From: a bacterium
GTDB taxonomy: Bacteria; Actinomycetota; Acidimicrobiia; Acidimicrobiales; CATQHL01
Direction of reading: 5' to 3'
Length of the DNA stretch: 6,000 nt
Assembly: GCA_028819945.1 (NCBI GenBank)
Contig: JAPPKQ010000303.1
Coordinates: 1-6,000 of the forward strand
A model generated the notes under the pieces. The model was not told the DNA's origin, ran no database searches, and saw nothing but the letters and a program-made list of their open reading frames with translations. The position numbers and the translations under genes were made by a program. Each line of letters begins with the position of its first letter. The stretch's first letter is position 1. Of the stretch, positions 1 to 6,000 are shown piece after piece.

Positions 1-8
1 CCCCCCCC

Positions 9-35
9 CGTCATTCCGGCGGAGGCCGGAATCCA
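9..35. repeat. REP-like palindrome, copy 1
   Basis: A perfect 8-bp inverted repeat, ATTCCGGC at 13-20 and GCCGGAAT at 25-32, encloses the tetraloop GGAG. It is flanked by CGTC on the left and CCA on the right. The whole 27-base unit is the exact reverse complement of 5924-5950 and shares its stems and flanks with 4927-4953. The stem is conserved while the loop varies, as expected of a REP-type element or small non-autonomous palindromic repeat that folds as a hairpin in DNA or RNA. Read in the fumarase frame it encodes VIPAEAGIH, the kind of peptide such repeats contribute when they fall inside predicted proteins. A run of nine C lies immediately to its left (1-9). No transposase is visible, so how it moves is unknown. 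Confidence 0.85.
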
Positions 36-105
36 CTGCGCAGCGAATCGACCGGCGTCACCACCGGGCATTCGCAGCGTCCCACGGAACACCGACGAGC
101 CACCT

Positions 106-1737
<1,632 letters not shown>

Positions 1738-1818
1738 ACAGGGCCTCACGCCCCACGGGCAGCCGCAAAGCCCCGGAGGGCGGGGGTGGAGGGGGCCGAT
1801 TCGCGACGCCTCCGAGAA

Positions 1819-1838
1819 TGCCGAGCCCCCGCTCGGCA
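1819..1838. terminator. Hairpin between convergent genes, candidate bidirectional terminator
   Basis: TGCCGAGC at 1819-1826 and GCTCGGCA at 1831-1838 form a perfect 8-bp stem with a CCCC loop. It sits near the middle of the 186-base spacer between the fumarase stop (1737) and the glutamine synthetase stop (1924), where both convergent transcripts would need to end. Neither side has a T tract: GTCGAATCG follows on plus and TTCTCGG on minus. It is therefore not a canonical intrinsic terminator, although high-GC actinobacteria often use such U-less hairpins. The rest of the spacer shows no gene. Confidence 0.5.
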
Positions 1839-1923
1839 GTCGAATCGAAGGAGAAAACGGCAGCCCCGACGCCACCGCCCGGACGACCGCAGTCCCCCGA
1901 GGGGCTACGGACGGCTCGGATCC

Positions 1924-2937
1924 TCAGGCAAGCGCCTCGCCGATGGTCTGGACCAGCAACCCGGTGACCACGTAGGGATCGGCGTTGGCGTTCGGCCGGC
2001 GATCCTCGATGTAGCCCCGTCCGTCCTTGTGCACCTGCCAGGGGATGCGCACCGAGGCGCCCCGGTCCGAGACCCCGTAGCTGTAGGTGTCGTAGCGCTC
2101 GGTCTCGTGCGCGCCGGTGAGCCGGAGTTCGATGCCGTCGCCGTAGCCCGCGATGTGCTCCTCGGGCTTGCCGGCGGCGCCCAGCGCCTCGGCGGCGGCC
2201 ACCACGGCCTCGTAGTTCCGGCGCATGGAGGCGGTGGACACGTTGGTGTGCATGCCCGCACCGTTCCAGTCGCCCTGCATCGGCTTGGCCGCCAGGCTGA
2301 TCTCGATCTCGTGGTCCTCACCGGCGCGGTACAGCAGGTAGCGGGCCACCCAGATGTGGTCGCCCACGGCGAGCGGGTCCAGCGGGCCGATCTGGAACTC
2401 CCACTGGCCGGGCATCACCTCGGCGTTGGTCCCCGAGATCGCCAGGCCTGCGCCGAGGCACCAGTCGGTGTGCTGCTCGACCACCTCGCGCCCGTGGATG
2501 CGCAACGCACCCACGCCGCAGTAGTACGGCCCCTGCGGGCCGGGGAAGCCGTTGGGGGGGAAGCCCGACGGCCACTTGGTGACCGGGTCGAGCATGGTGT
2601 ACTCCTGCTCGAGCCCGAACCAGAACTCCTGGTCACCGTACTTGTCGAGGATCGCGCGCGTCTTCGCCCGCATGTTGGTGGGGTGCGGCTCCATGGTCTC
2701 GGGCAGGAACGTCTCGCTCATCACCATCACGTTGTCGCCGCCGCGCAGCGGGTCGGGACAGCTGAAGACCGGCTTCAGCACGACGTCGGAGTCGCTGCCC
2801 TCCGCCTGGTTGGTGCTGGAGCCGTCGAAGCCCCAGATACCGGGTTCCTCACCGTCGGCGAGGACCCTCGTCTTGGATCGCACCTCGGCGGTGGGCACCG
2901 ATCCGTCCACCCATATGTACTCAGCCCTGTAGGCCAT
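1924..2937 (-). CDS. glnII: Glutamine synthetase, type II (eukaryotic-type GSII)
   Basis: Makes glutamine from glutamate, ammonium and ATP in the cytosol; the entry reaction of GS/GOGAT ammonium assimilation. The 337-residue length matches GSII (about 330-370 aa) rather than bacterial GSI (about 470 aa). The beta-grasp N-terminal domain starts with AEYIWVDGS and includes the loop WGFDGSSTNQAEGSDSD (35-51). The catalytic domain has FGLEQEYT with metal-binding glutamates 110 and 112, the GSII signature FPGPQGPYYCGVG (131-143), GTNAEVMPGQWEFQIGP (169-185), the nucleotide-site segment NGAGMHTNVST (225-235), DRGASVRIP (291-299) and YIEDRRPNANADPY (309-322). The GSI adenylylation loop (NLPPE type) is absent, so control by GlnE adenylylation is not expected. 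The ATG at 2937 is supported by AAGGAG six bases upstream and by the family N-terminus. No nitrogen-metabolism partner (amt, glnK, glt) lies next to it. In organisms with GSII it usually accompanies a GSI encoded elsewhere. Confidence 0.96.
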   Translation of the reverse strand: MAYRAEYIWVDGSVPTAEVRSKTRVLADGEEPGIWGFDGSSTNQAEGSDSDVVLKPVFSCPDPLRGGDNVMVMSETFLPETMEPHPTNMRAKTRAILDKYGDQEFWFGLEQEYTMLDPVTKWPSGFPPNGFPGPQGPYYCGVGALRIHGREVVEQHTDWCLGAGLAISGTNAEVMPGQWEFQIGPLDPLAVGDHIWVARYLLYRAGEDHEIEISLAAKPMQGDWNGAGMHTNVSTASMRRNYEAVVAAAEALGAAGKPEEHIAGYGDGIELRLTGAHETERYDTYSYGVSDRGASVRIPWQVHKDGRGYIEDRRPNANADPYVVTGLLVQTIGEALA

Positions 2938-2943
2938 GGTTTG

Positions 2944-2949
2944 CTCCTT
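2944..2949 (-). promoter_or_regulatory. Ribosome binding site of glnII
   Basis: On the minus strand AAGGAG sits six bases before the ATG at 2937, a near-perfect anti-16S match. It is the strongest Shine-Dalgarno in the window and fixes the start codon of the glutamine synthetase. Confidence 0.85.
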
Positions 2950-3017
2950 GCGTGCACCGACTCAACCCGTCGGCAATGGCGGATGGGGAAGCAGAAGAGA
3001 TCGCCGCTGATCCCGGG

Positions 3018-3053
3018 GGTCGCCGGGCGACCGATGACCGGCACCCCCGCCGG
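3018..3053 (-). promoter_or_regulatory. Two adjacent inverted repeats in the glnII leader
   Basis: GGTCGCC-G-GGCGACC (3018-3032) is a perfect 15-base interrupted palindrome that can fold as a 5-bp stem with a 5-base loop. Five bases away CCGGC (3038-3042) pairs with GCCGG (3049-3053) around a six-base loop. They lie about 80-115 bases before the glnII start, so they would be in the 5' untranslated RNA if transcription begins near 3052 or further upstream. They could be a structured leader, an operator, or chance palindromes in GC-rich DNA. No riboswitch class is recognisable. Confidence 0.3.
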
Positions 3054-3131
3054 GTGGCACGATACAGAGAACCGCGCCGATTGAGCGGGACCGGGCACGT
3101 CCGGCGCCCACGATGCCGTTCCCGTCCTCCT

Positions 3132-3148
3132 CCGTCACCTCGTGACGG
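3132..3148. promoter_or_regulatory. Operator-like palindrome CCGTCAC-N3-GTGACGG
   Basis: A perfect 7-bp inverted repeat with a three-base centre (CTC) lies about 195 bases upstream of glnII and 110 bases past the ligase stop. The size and symmetry suit a dimeric helix-turn-helix repressor site better than an RNA hairpin, because a three-base loop is tight. No regulator gene is in the window, so the cognate factor is unknown, and a chance palindrome cannot be excluded. Confidence 0.3.
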
Positions 3149-3185
3149 CCGACGACACCGCATTGCTCGGAGGCGGCGCTGCGCA

Positions 3186-3214
3186 CTATTCGGAAGAGTG
3201 CGTTTACGAAATAG
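3186..3214. promoter_or_regulatory. A/T-rich interrupted inverted repeat near the ligase 3' end
   Basis: CTATTCG (3186-3192) and CGAAATAG (3207-3214) are complementary apart from one bulged base, with a 14-base spacer. The element lies within the least GC-rich patch of the window, about 45-75 bases past the acyl-CoA ligase stop. It could be a weak terminator hairpin for the ligase transcript or a protein-binding site upstream of glnII. The single bulge and long loop make it a modest candidate. Confidence 0.25.
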
Positions 3215-3259
3215 CGATTGGAGACGACTATCTGGAGATGGTCTGCGCCGGCGGATGAC

Positions 3260-4798
3260 TCAGTTGACGGCGCGCTCCTGGTCGGCCCAGTAGGGGGCGC
3301 GGAGCTTGTACTTCTGGAGCTTGCCGGTGGCGGTGCGCGACAGCGCCTCCCGGAACTCCACCGAGGTGGGGCACTTGTAGTGAGCCAGGTGCTCGCGGCA
3401 GTGGGCGATGAGTTCGGCGTCGGTGGCGGTGGCCCCGGGAGCCAGAACCACCAGCGCCTTGGGGGTCTCGCCCCAGCGCTCGTGGGGCACGCCGATCACC
3501 GCCACCTCGGCGACGGCGGGGTGGGCGAACAGGCAGTCCTCCACCTCGATCGAGGAGACGTTCTCGCCGCCGCTGATGATCACGTCCTTGCGCCGGTCGG
3601 TCAGCACGAGGTAGCCGTCGCCGTCCAGGTAGCCCCCGTCGCCGGTGTGGAACCAGCCGCCGGCCAGCGCCTCGTCGCTGGTCTCGGGTTGCTCCCAGTA
3701 GCCCTCCATGACGTGGTTGCCCCGGGCCTCCACCTCGCCGTCGGCCGAGACGCGCAGCTTGATGCCCAGCGCCGGCACGCCCTGGCGCACCAGCCGCTCG
3801 GCCCGCTCGGCGGCCGTCAGGGCGTCCCATTCGGGACGCACCCGGTTCATGGTCAGGTAGGGCGCCGTCTCGGTCAGCCCGTAGAGCTGCATGCACTCCC
3901 AGCCCAGCTCGGTCTCCATGCGTTCGATGGTGCGCCGCGGCGGGGGCGCCCCCGCCACCGTCATCCGCACGGTGCCCGAGCCGGGGATGGGTCCCTGCCA
4001 GTCCTCGGCCGCCGCCAGGACCGCCGCCACCACCGCCGGCGCCCCGCACAGGTAGGTGACCCCGTGGCGCTGGATGCGGCGCAGGATCTCGGCGCCGTCG
4101 ATCTTGCGGATCACCACCTGGGTGGCGCCGACCCCGGTGAGCGCGTACGGCATGCCCCAGCCGTTGCAGTGGAACATGGGCAGCGTGTGCAGGTAGACGT
4201 CGCGGTCGCTCACCCCGGCGCTCCAGCCGAAGGTCACGGCGTTGAGCCAGATGGTGCGATGGGTGACCTGGACACCCTTGGGACGCGCCGTGGTGCCGCT
4301 GGTGTAGTTGATGGCGGCGGTGGCGTCCTCGTCGGGCTGGTGGGGGCGCGGCTCCACGTCGCTGTCGGCGAAGAGCGCCTCGTCGGCCTCGGGGCCGATG
4401 ATGAAACGGTGCTCGCAGTCCACGCCGGCCAGGTCGCCGGTCAGCTCGGGGTCGATCAGGAGCAATCGGGCCCCGCAGTGCGAGACGATGTAGTCCACCT
4501 CGGCGGCATTGAGACGGAAGTTCACCGGCACCGAGATCCGCCCCGCGGCGCTGACCCCCAGCATCGTCGTGACCAGCCGGGCGGCGTTGTGCGACACGAT
4601 CGCCACCCGTTCTCCGGTACCGAGCCCGAGGCGGTCGAGGGAGGCGGCCATCGCCCGGGTCCGTCGTGCCACCTCGCCGTAGCTGAGCGTCCCCCAGCTC
4701 GGCGCCGGCTGGTCGGGCTCGTCGATCAGCGCCGGCCGGTCGGGATAGACGTGCGCCGCCCGGTCGATGAAGTCCCCCACGGTCAGCGGTACTCTCAT
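3260..4798 (-). CDS. AMP-dependent acyl-CoA ligase (fatty-acid/organic-acid CoA synthetase)
   Basis: Activates a carboxylic acid with ATP to an acyl-adenylate, then transfers it to CoA. The 512-residue ANL-superfamily protein has all core motifs: P-loop YTSGTTARPKG (165-175), LPMFHCNGW (206-214), YGLTET (306-311), GGWFHTGD (380-387), the hinge DRRKDVIISGGENVSS (401-416), and the A10 lysine Lys493 in RTATGKLQKYKLR. The stretch RPEWDALTAAERAERLVRQGVP and the MFHCNGW box recall the AAE/medium-chain branch that includes methylmercaptopropionate-CoA ligase (DmdB) and plant AAE enzymes. Substrate cannot be read from sequence. The ATG at 4798 is chosen because MRVPLTVGDFIDRAAHVYPDRPALI is the usual family opening and GGGAGGG lies just upstream. 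A longer in-frame start at 5002 would run through the repeat at 4927-4953 and overlap the next gene, so it is rejected. It is divergent from the dehydrogenase. Confidence 0.93.
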   Translation of the reverse strand: MRVPLTVGDFIDRAAHVYPDRPALIDEPDQPAPSWGTLSYGEVARRTRAMAASLDRLGLGTGERVAIVSHNAARLVTTMLGVSAAGRISVPVNFRLNAAEVDYIVSHCGARLLLIDPELTGDLAGVDCEHRFIIGPEADEALFADSDVEPRPHQPDEDATAAINYTSGTTARPKGVQVTHRTIWLNAVTFGWSAGVSDRDVYLHTLPMFHCNGWGMPYALTGVGATQVVIRKIDGAEILRRIQRHGVTYLCGAPAVVAAVLAAAEDWQGPIPGSGTVRMTVAGAPPPRRTIERMETELGWECMQLYGLTETAPYLTMNRVRPEWDALTAAERAERLVRQGVPALGIKLRVSADGEVEARGNHVMEGYWEQPETSDEALAGGWFHTGDGGYLDGDGYLVLTDRRKDVIISGGENVSSIEVEDCLFAHPAVAEVAVIGVPHERWGETPKALVVLAPGATATDAELIAHCREHLAHYKCPTSVEFREALSRTATGKLQKYKLRAPYWADQERAVN

Positions 4799-4801
4799 GC
4801 G

Positions 4802-4808
4802 CCCTCCC
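4802..4808 (-). promoter_or_regulatory. Ribosome binding site of the acyl-CoA ligase
   Basis: On the minus strand GGGAGGG precedes the ATG at 4798, with the GGAGG core ending four bases before it. Spacing is slightly short but workable. It decides for 4798 over the upstream in-frame ATG at 5002. Confidence 0.65.
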
Positions 4809-4850
4809 ACTCGCCCGAGTCGTGACTGCCCAACTCGCGACCGGACCTGC

Positions 4851-4856
4851 AATCTA
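4851..4856 (-). promoter_or_regulatory. Possible -10 element for the acyl-CoA ligase
   Basis: TAGATT on the minus strand matches the actinobacterial TANNNT pattern and lies in a locally A/T-richer spot, 52 bases before the ligase start. The DNA at the expected -35 distance (GGAGAC) is a poor match. The call rests on the -10 and position alone. Confidence 0.25.
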
Positions 4857-4926
4857 GCCTTGGCACCCGGACGGTCTCCGTGCCGGTGGAGCCGCGAGGG
4901 ACGGCACCAGCAGGTTCGCCGGAGAC

Positions 4927-4953
4927 TGGATTCCGGCTTGCGCCGGAATGACG
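4927..4953. repeat. REP-like palindrome, copy 2
   Basis: ATTCCGGC (4930-4937) and GCCGGAAT (4942-4949) form a perfect 8-bp stem around TTGC, with TGG on the left and GACG on the right. Orientation is the same as copy 3 and opposite to copy 1; it differs from copy 3 at two loop positions only. On the minus strand the loop reads GCAA, a GNRA tetraloop. It lies between the divergent ligase and dehydrogenase genes and ends 23 bases before the dehydrogenase ATG. It therefore falls either in that gene's 5' leader or over its promoter. Both neighbouring reading frames are open through it, which artificially lengthens each ORF. Confidence 0.85.
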
Positions 4954-4965
4954 AACGAGAAGCCA

Positions 4966-4970
4966 AAGGA
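4966..4970 (+). promoter_or_regulatory. Ribosome binding site of the 2-hydroxyacid dehydrogenase
   Basis: AAGGA (within AAAGGA) ends six bases before the ATG at 4977, which is ideal spacing. It selects this start over the upstream in-frame ATG at 4767, whose extra residues would be encoded by the spacer and the repeat. Confidence 0.75.
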
Positions 4971-4976
4971 ACGATC

Positions 4977-5903
4977 ATGACACGCCGACCCCTGGTGGCC
5001 ATCGAGCCCGAATGCTGGCGGCGGGACGATCTGGCGGGAGCGGTCAGCGCCGGCGGGGGGATCGTGGTGCCCGCCGCCGAGGCGGAGGGGCTGATCTGGG
5101 CCGACCCGCAGAACCCCGACCTGCTGGGCCCGGTGCTGCGCGCCGCGCCGCAGTTGCGCTGGATCCAGCTGCCCTACGCCGGCATAGAGCCCTACCTGCG
5201 GTTCCTGGACGGCGAGCGGCTCTGGACGTGCGGCAAGGGCGTGTACGCCGAGCCGGTGGCGGAGATGGCCCTGGGCATGCTGCTGGCGGGAATGCGCGGC
5301 TTCACCAGCTACATGCCGGCCCGGAGCTGGCTGGGACCCGAGGGCCGCAACCTGCGCGGCGCCGCCATCACGGTCCTGGGCGGCGGCGGCATCACCGTCG
5401 AGCTGTTGAAGCTGCTGGCGCCGTTCGAGTGCGACGTGACGGTGCTGCGCCGCCATCCCGAACCGCTCCCGGGCACCACCGATGTCCGGGTCGTCGGGCC
5501 CGCGGCGCTCGGCGAGGCGCTCGCCGGTTCCGACGCGGTGGTCGTGGCGCTGGCCCTCACCGCCGAGACCAGGGGCATCATCGACGCCGAGGCGCTGGCC
5601 ACGATGCCGGAGCACTGCTGGCTGGTCAACGTGGCGCGCGGCGAGCACGTCGTGACCGATGATCTCACCGAAGCCCTGGGTGCGGGGACCATCGCCGGCG
5701 CGGCGCTGGACGTCACCGATCCCGAACCGCTGCCCGACGGCCACCCGCTGTGGGATCTGCCGAACTGCATCATCACCCCGCACGTGGGCAACACACCCGA
5801 GATGGGGATCGAGTTGCTGAACCACAGGGTGACCGAGAATGTGCGTCGCTACGCGGCGGGCGAACCGTTGCTGGGGCCTGTGCACGTCGCCCTCGGCTAC
5901 TGA
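4977..5903 (+). CDS. D-isomer-specific 2-hydroxyacid dehydrogenase, probable NADP(H)-linked reductase
   Basis: Interconverts a 2-keto acid and the D-2-hydroxy acid with a nicotinamide cofactor; cytosolic, typically a dimer. The 308-residue length is typical of short family members such as glyoxylate/hydroxypyruvate reductases. The nucleotide domain (about 100-270) has ITVLGGGGIT (131-140), where the last glycine of the usual GxGxxG is Thr140. The second strand ends in TVLRRH (155-160), with Arg158-Arg159 in place of the acidic residue that favours NAD, which suggests NADP(H). The catalytic triad is visible: Arg221 in VNVARGEH, Glu250 in DPEPLPDGHPLW and His269 in ITPHVGNT. The substrate-domain loop is LPYAGIEPYL (65-74). 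The start at 4977 is supported by AAGGA with six-base spacing. The gene stands alone, divergent from the acyl-CoA ligase and tightly bracketed by direct palindrome copies. Its exact substrate (glyoxylate, hydroxypyruvate, phosphoglycerate or other) cannot be assigned, though the short length without an ACT domain argues against SerA. Confidence 0.9.
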   Translation: MTRRPLVAIEPECWRRDDLAGAVSAGGGIVVPAAEAEGLIWADPQNPDLLGPVLRAAPQLRWIQLPYAGIEPYLRFLDGERLWTCGKGVYAEPVAEMALGMLLAGMRGFTSYMPARSWLGPEGRNLRGAAITVLGGGGITVELLKLLAPFECDVTVLRRHPEPLPGTTDVRVVGPAALGEALAGSDAVVVALALTAETRGIIDAEALATMPEHCWLVNVARGEHVVTDDLTEALGAGTIAGAALDVTDPEPLPDGHPLWDLPNCIITPHVGNTPEMGIELLNHRVTENVRRYAAGEPLLGPVHVALGY

Positions 5904-5923
5904 GCCCTGGGGCTTCTGGAGGC

Positions 5924-5950
5924 TGGATTCCGGCCTCCGCCGGAATGACG
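5924..5950. repeat. REP-like palindrome, copy 3
   Basis: ATTCCGGC (5927-5934) and GCCGGAAT (5939-5946) form a perfect 8-bp stem with loop CTCC. The 27 bases are the exact reverse complement of 9-35. It starts 21 bases after the dehydrogenase stop, so the hairpin could also mark the 3' end of that transcript, although no T tract follows. Its right arm continues directly into the tandem array at 5941-6000. Confidence 0.85.
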
Positions 5951-6000
5951 AAGAGGCTGCCGGAATGACGACGAGGCCGCCGGAATGACGAAGAGGCCGC
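5941..6000. repeat. 20-bp tandem repeat derived from the palindrome arm
   Basis: Three head-to-tail units of exactly 20 bases, consensus CGGAATGACGAMGAGGCYGC, begin at 5941, 5961 and 5981. Each differs from the consensus only at positions 12 (A or C) and 18 (T or C). The first ten bases are the right arm and flank of the palindromic repeat, and the array begins inside copy 3. No left arm is present in units 2 and 3, so they cannot form the 8-bp hairpin alone. The array reaches the last base of the window and may continue. The period is not a multiple of three and no coding signal is seen, so it looks like a minisatellite. Confidence 0.85.

Larger units (their letters stand above)
2938..3259 (-). 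promoter_or_regulatory. Non-coding region upstream of glnII, expected promoter and leader
   Basis: These 322 bases separate the acyl-CoA ligase stop from the glnII start, with both genes on the minus strand. I see no credible gene here; the short open frames have no family features. The region holds four inverted repeats, listed separately. The best -10-like hexamer for glnII is TATCGT (minus strand, 3059-3064), matching TANNNT, but no good TTGACA-like -35 sits at the right distance. If used, it would give a leader of roughly 115 bases. I looked for paired GTNAC/GAAAC GlnR-type boxes and found no convincing pair. A patch at about 3185-3240 is clearly richer in A/T than its surroundings. The spacing and palindromes argue that glnII has its own promoter and is not read through from the ligase. 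Confidence 0.5.

Noticed and set aside
1..9. Run of nine C at the window start
   Set aside because: Too short and too close to the edge to interpret. It could be a homopolymer next to the repeat or a sequencing/assembly effect.
43..75. Inverted repeat GCGAAT...ATTCGC upstream of the fumarase
   Set aside because: Only six base pairs with a 21-base spacer; this is expected by chance and no promoter elements accompany it.
2938..3053. Glutamine or other riboswitch upstream of glnII
   Set aside because: Two short hairpins are present, but no conserved core of a known riboswitch class could be recognised.
1786..3084. Plus-strand open frame (432 codons) antisense to glnII
   Set aside because: Shadow of the glutamine synthetase codon bias, with no family features and no ribosome binding site.
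3260..4798. Firm assignment as DmdB (DMSP pathway)
   Set aside because: Motif resemblance covers a broad ligase branch and no other DMSP gene is in view, so only the generic name is given.
3218..4825. Long plus-strand open frame (535 codons) antisense to the acyl-CoA ligase
   Set aside because: Low-complexity His/Gly/Val/Arg-rich translation with no motif. The ligase with all ANL motifs occupies the other strand.
4854..5885. Minus-strand open frame (343 codons) antisense to the dehydrogenase
   Set aside because: Shadow frame. Its apparent VIPAQAGIQ peptide is only the translated palindrome copy 2.
5750..5968. Small plus-strand open frame overlapping the dehydrogenase end
   Set aside because: It overlaps a real gene out of frame and ends inside the palindrome and tandem array. 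The peptide IPASAGMT is repeat-encoded.
5941..6000. CRISPR array
   Set aside because: The units are contiguous 20-base repeats without unique spacers, and no cas gene is present.

Overview
The window is a GC-rich bacterial chromosome segment carrying four complete metabolic genes, all with strong G/C preference at third codon positions. The best taxonomic reading is a high-GC Actinomycetota, possibly an uncultivated Acidimicrobiia-like lineage. That guess rests on three points: a eukaryotic-type (GSII) glutamine synthetase, an actinobacterial-looking variant of the 2-hydroxyacid dehydrogenase fold, and dispersed ATTCCGGC-type palindromes. It is an inference and not a demonstrated placement.

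Layout: (1) bases 1-105 hold a REP-like palindrome (9-35) and the leader of the first gene; (2) 106-1737, plus strand, class I [4Fe-4S] fumarate hydratase; (3) 1738-1923, a 186-base convergent spacer with a perfect 8-bp hairpin, probably a shared terminator; (4) 1924-2937, minus strand, GSII-type glutamine synthetase with a strong Shine-Dalgarno; (5) 2938-3259, a 322-base non-coding stretch rich in short palindromes that should hold the glnII promoter and the 3' end of the next gene; (6) 3260-4798, minus strand, an AMP-forming acyl-CoA ligase; (7) 4799-4976, a divergent spacer with a second palindrome copy; (8) 4977-5903, plus strand, a D-isomer-specific 2-hydroxyacid dehydrogenase; (9) 5904-6000, a third palindrome copy running into a 20-bp-period tandem repeat that reaches the window edge.

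The genes do not form one operon: orientations alternate (+, -, -, +) and no coding regions overlap. They cover separate parts of central metabolism: fumarate/malate interconversion, ammonium assimilation, acyl activation by CoA thioester formation, and 2-keto/2-hydroxy acid reduction. No defence system, prophage, CRISPR array, RNA gene or transposase is visible.

The least ordinary part is the repeat family. It has three copies with identical stems and variable tetraloops, the first and third being exact 27-bp reverse complements. One gene is tightly bracketed by direct copies, and one arm of the last copy appears to have been amplified into a tandem array. I do not see a convincing new multi-gene system here.
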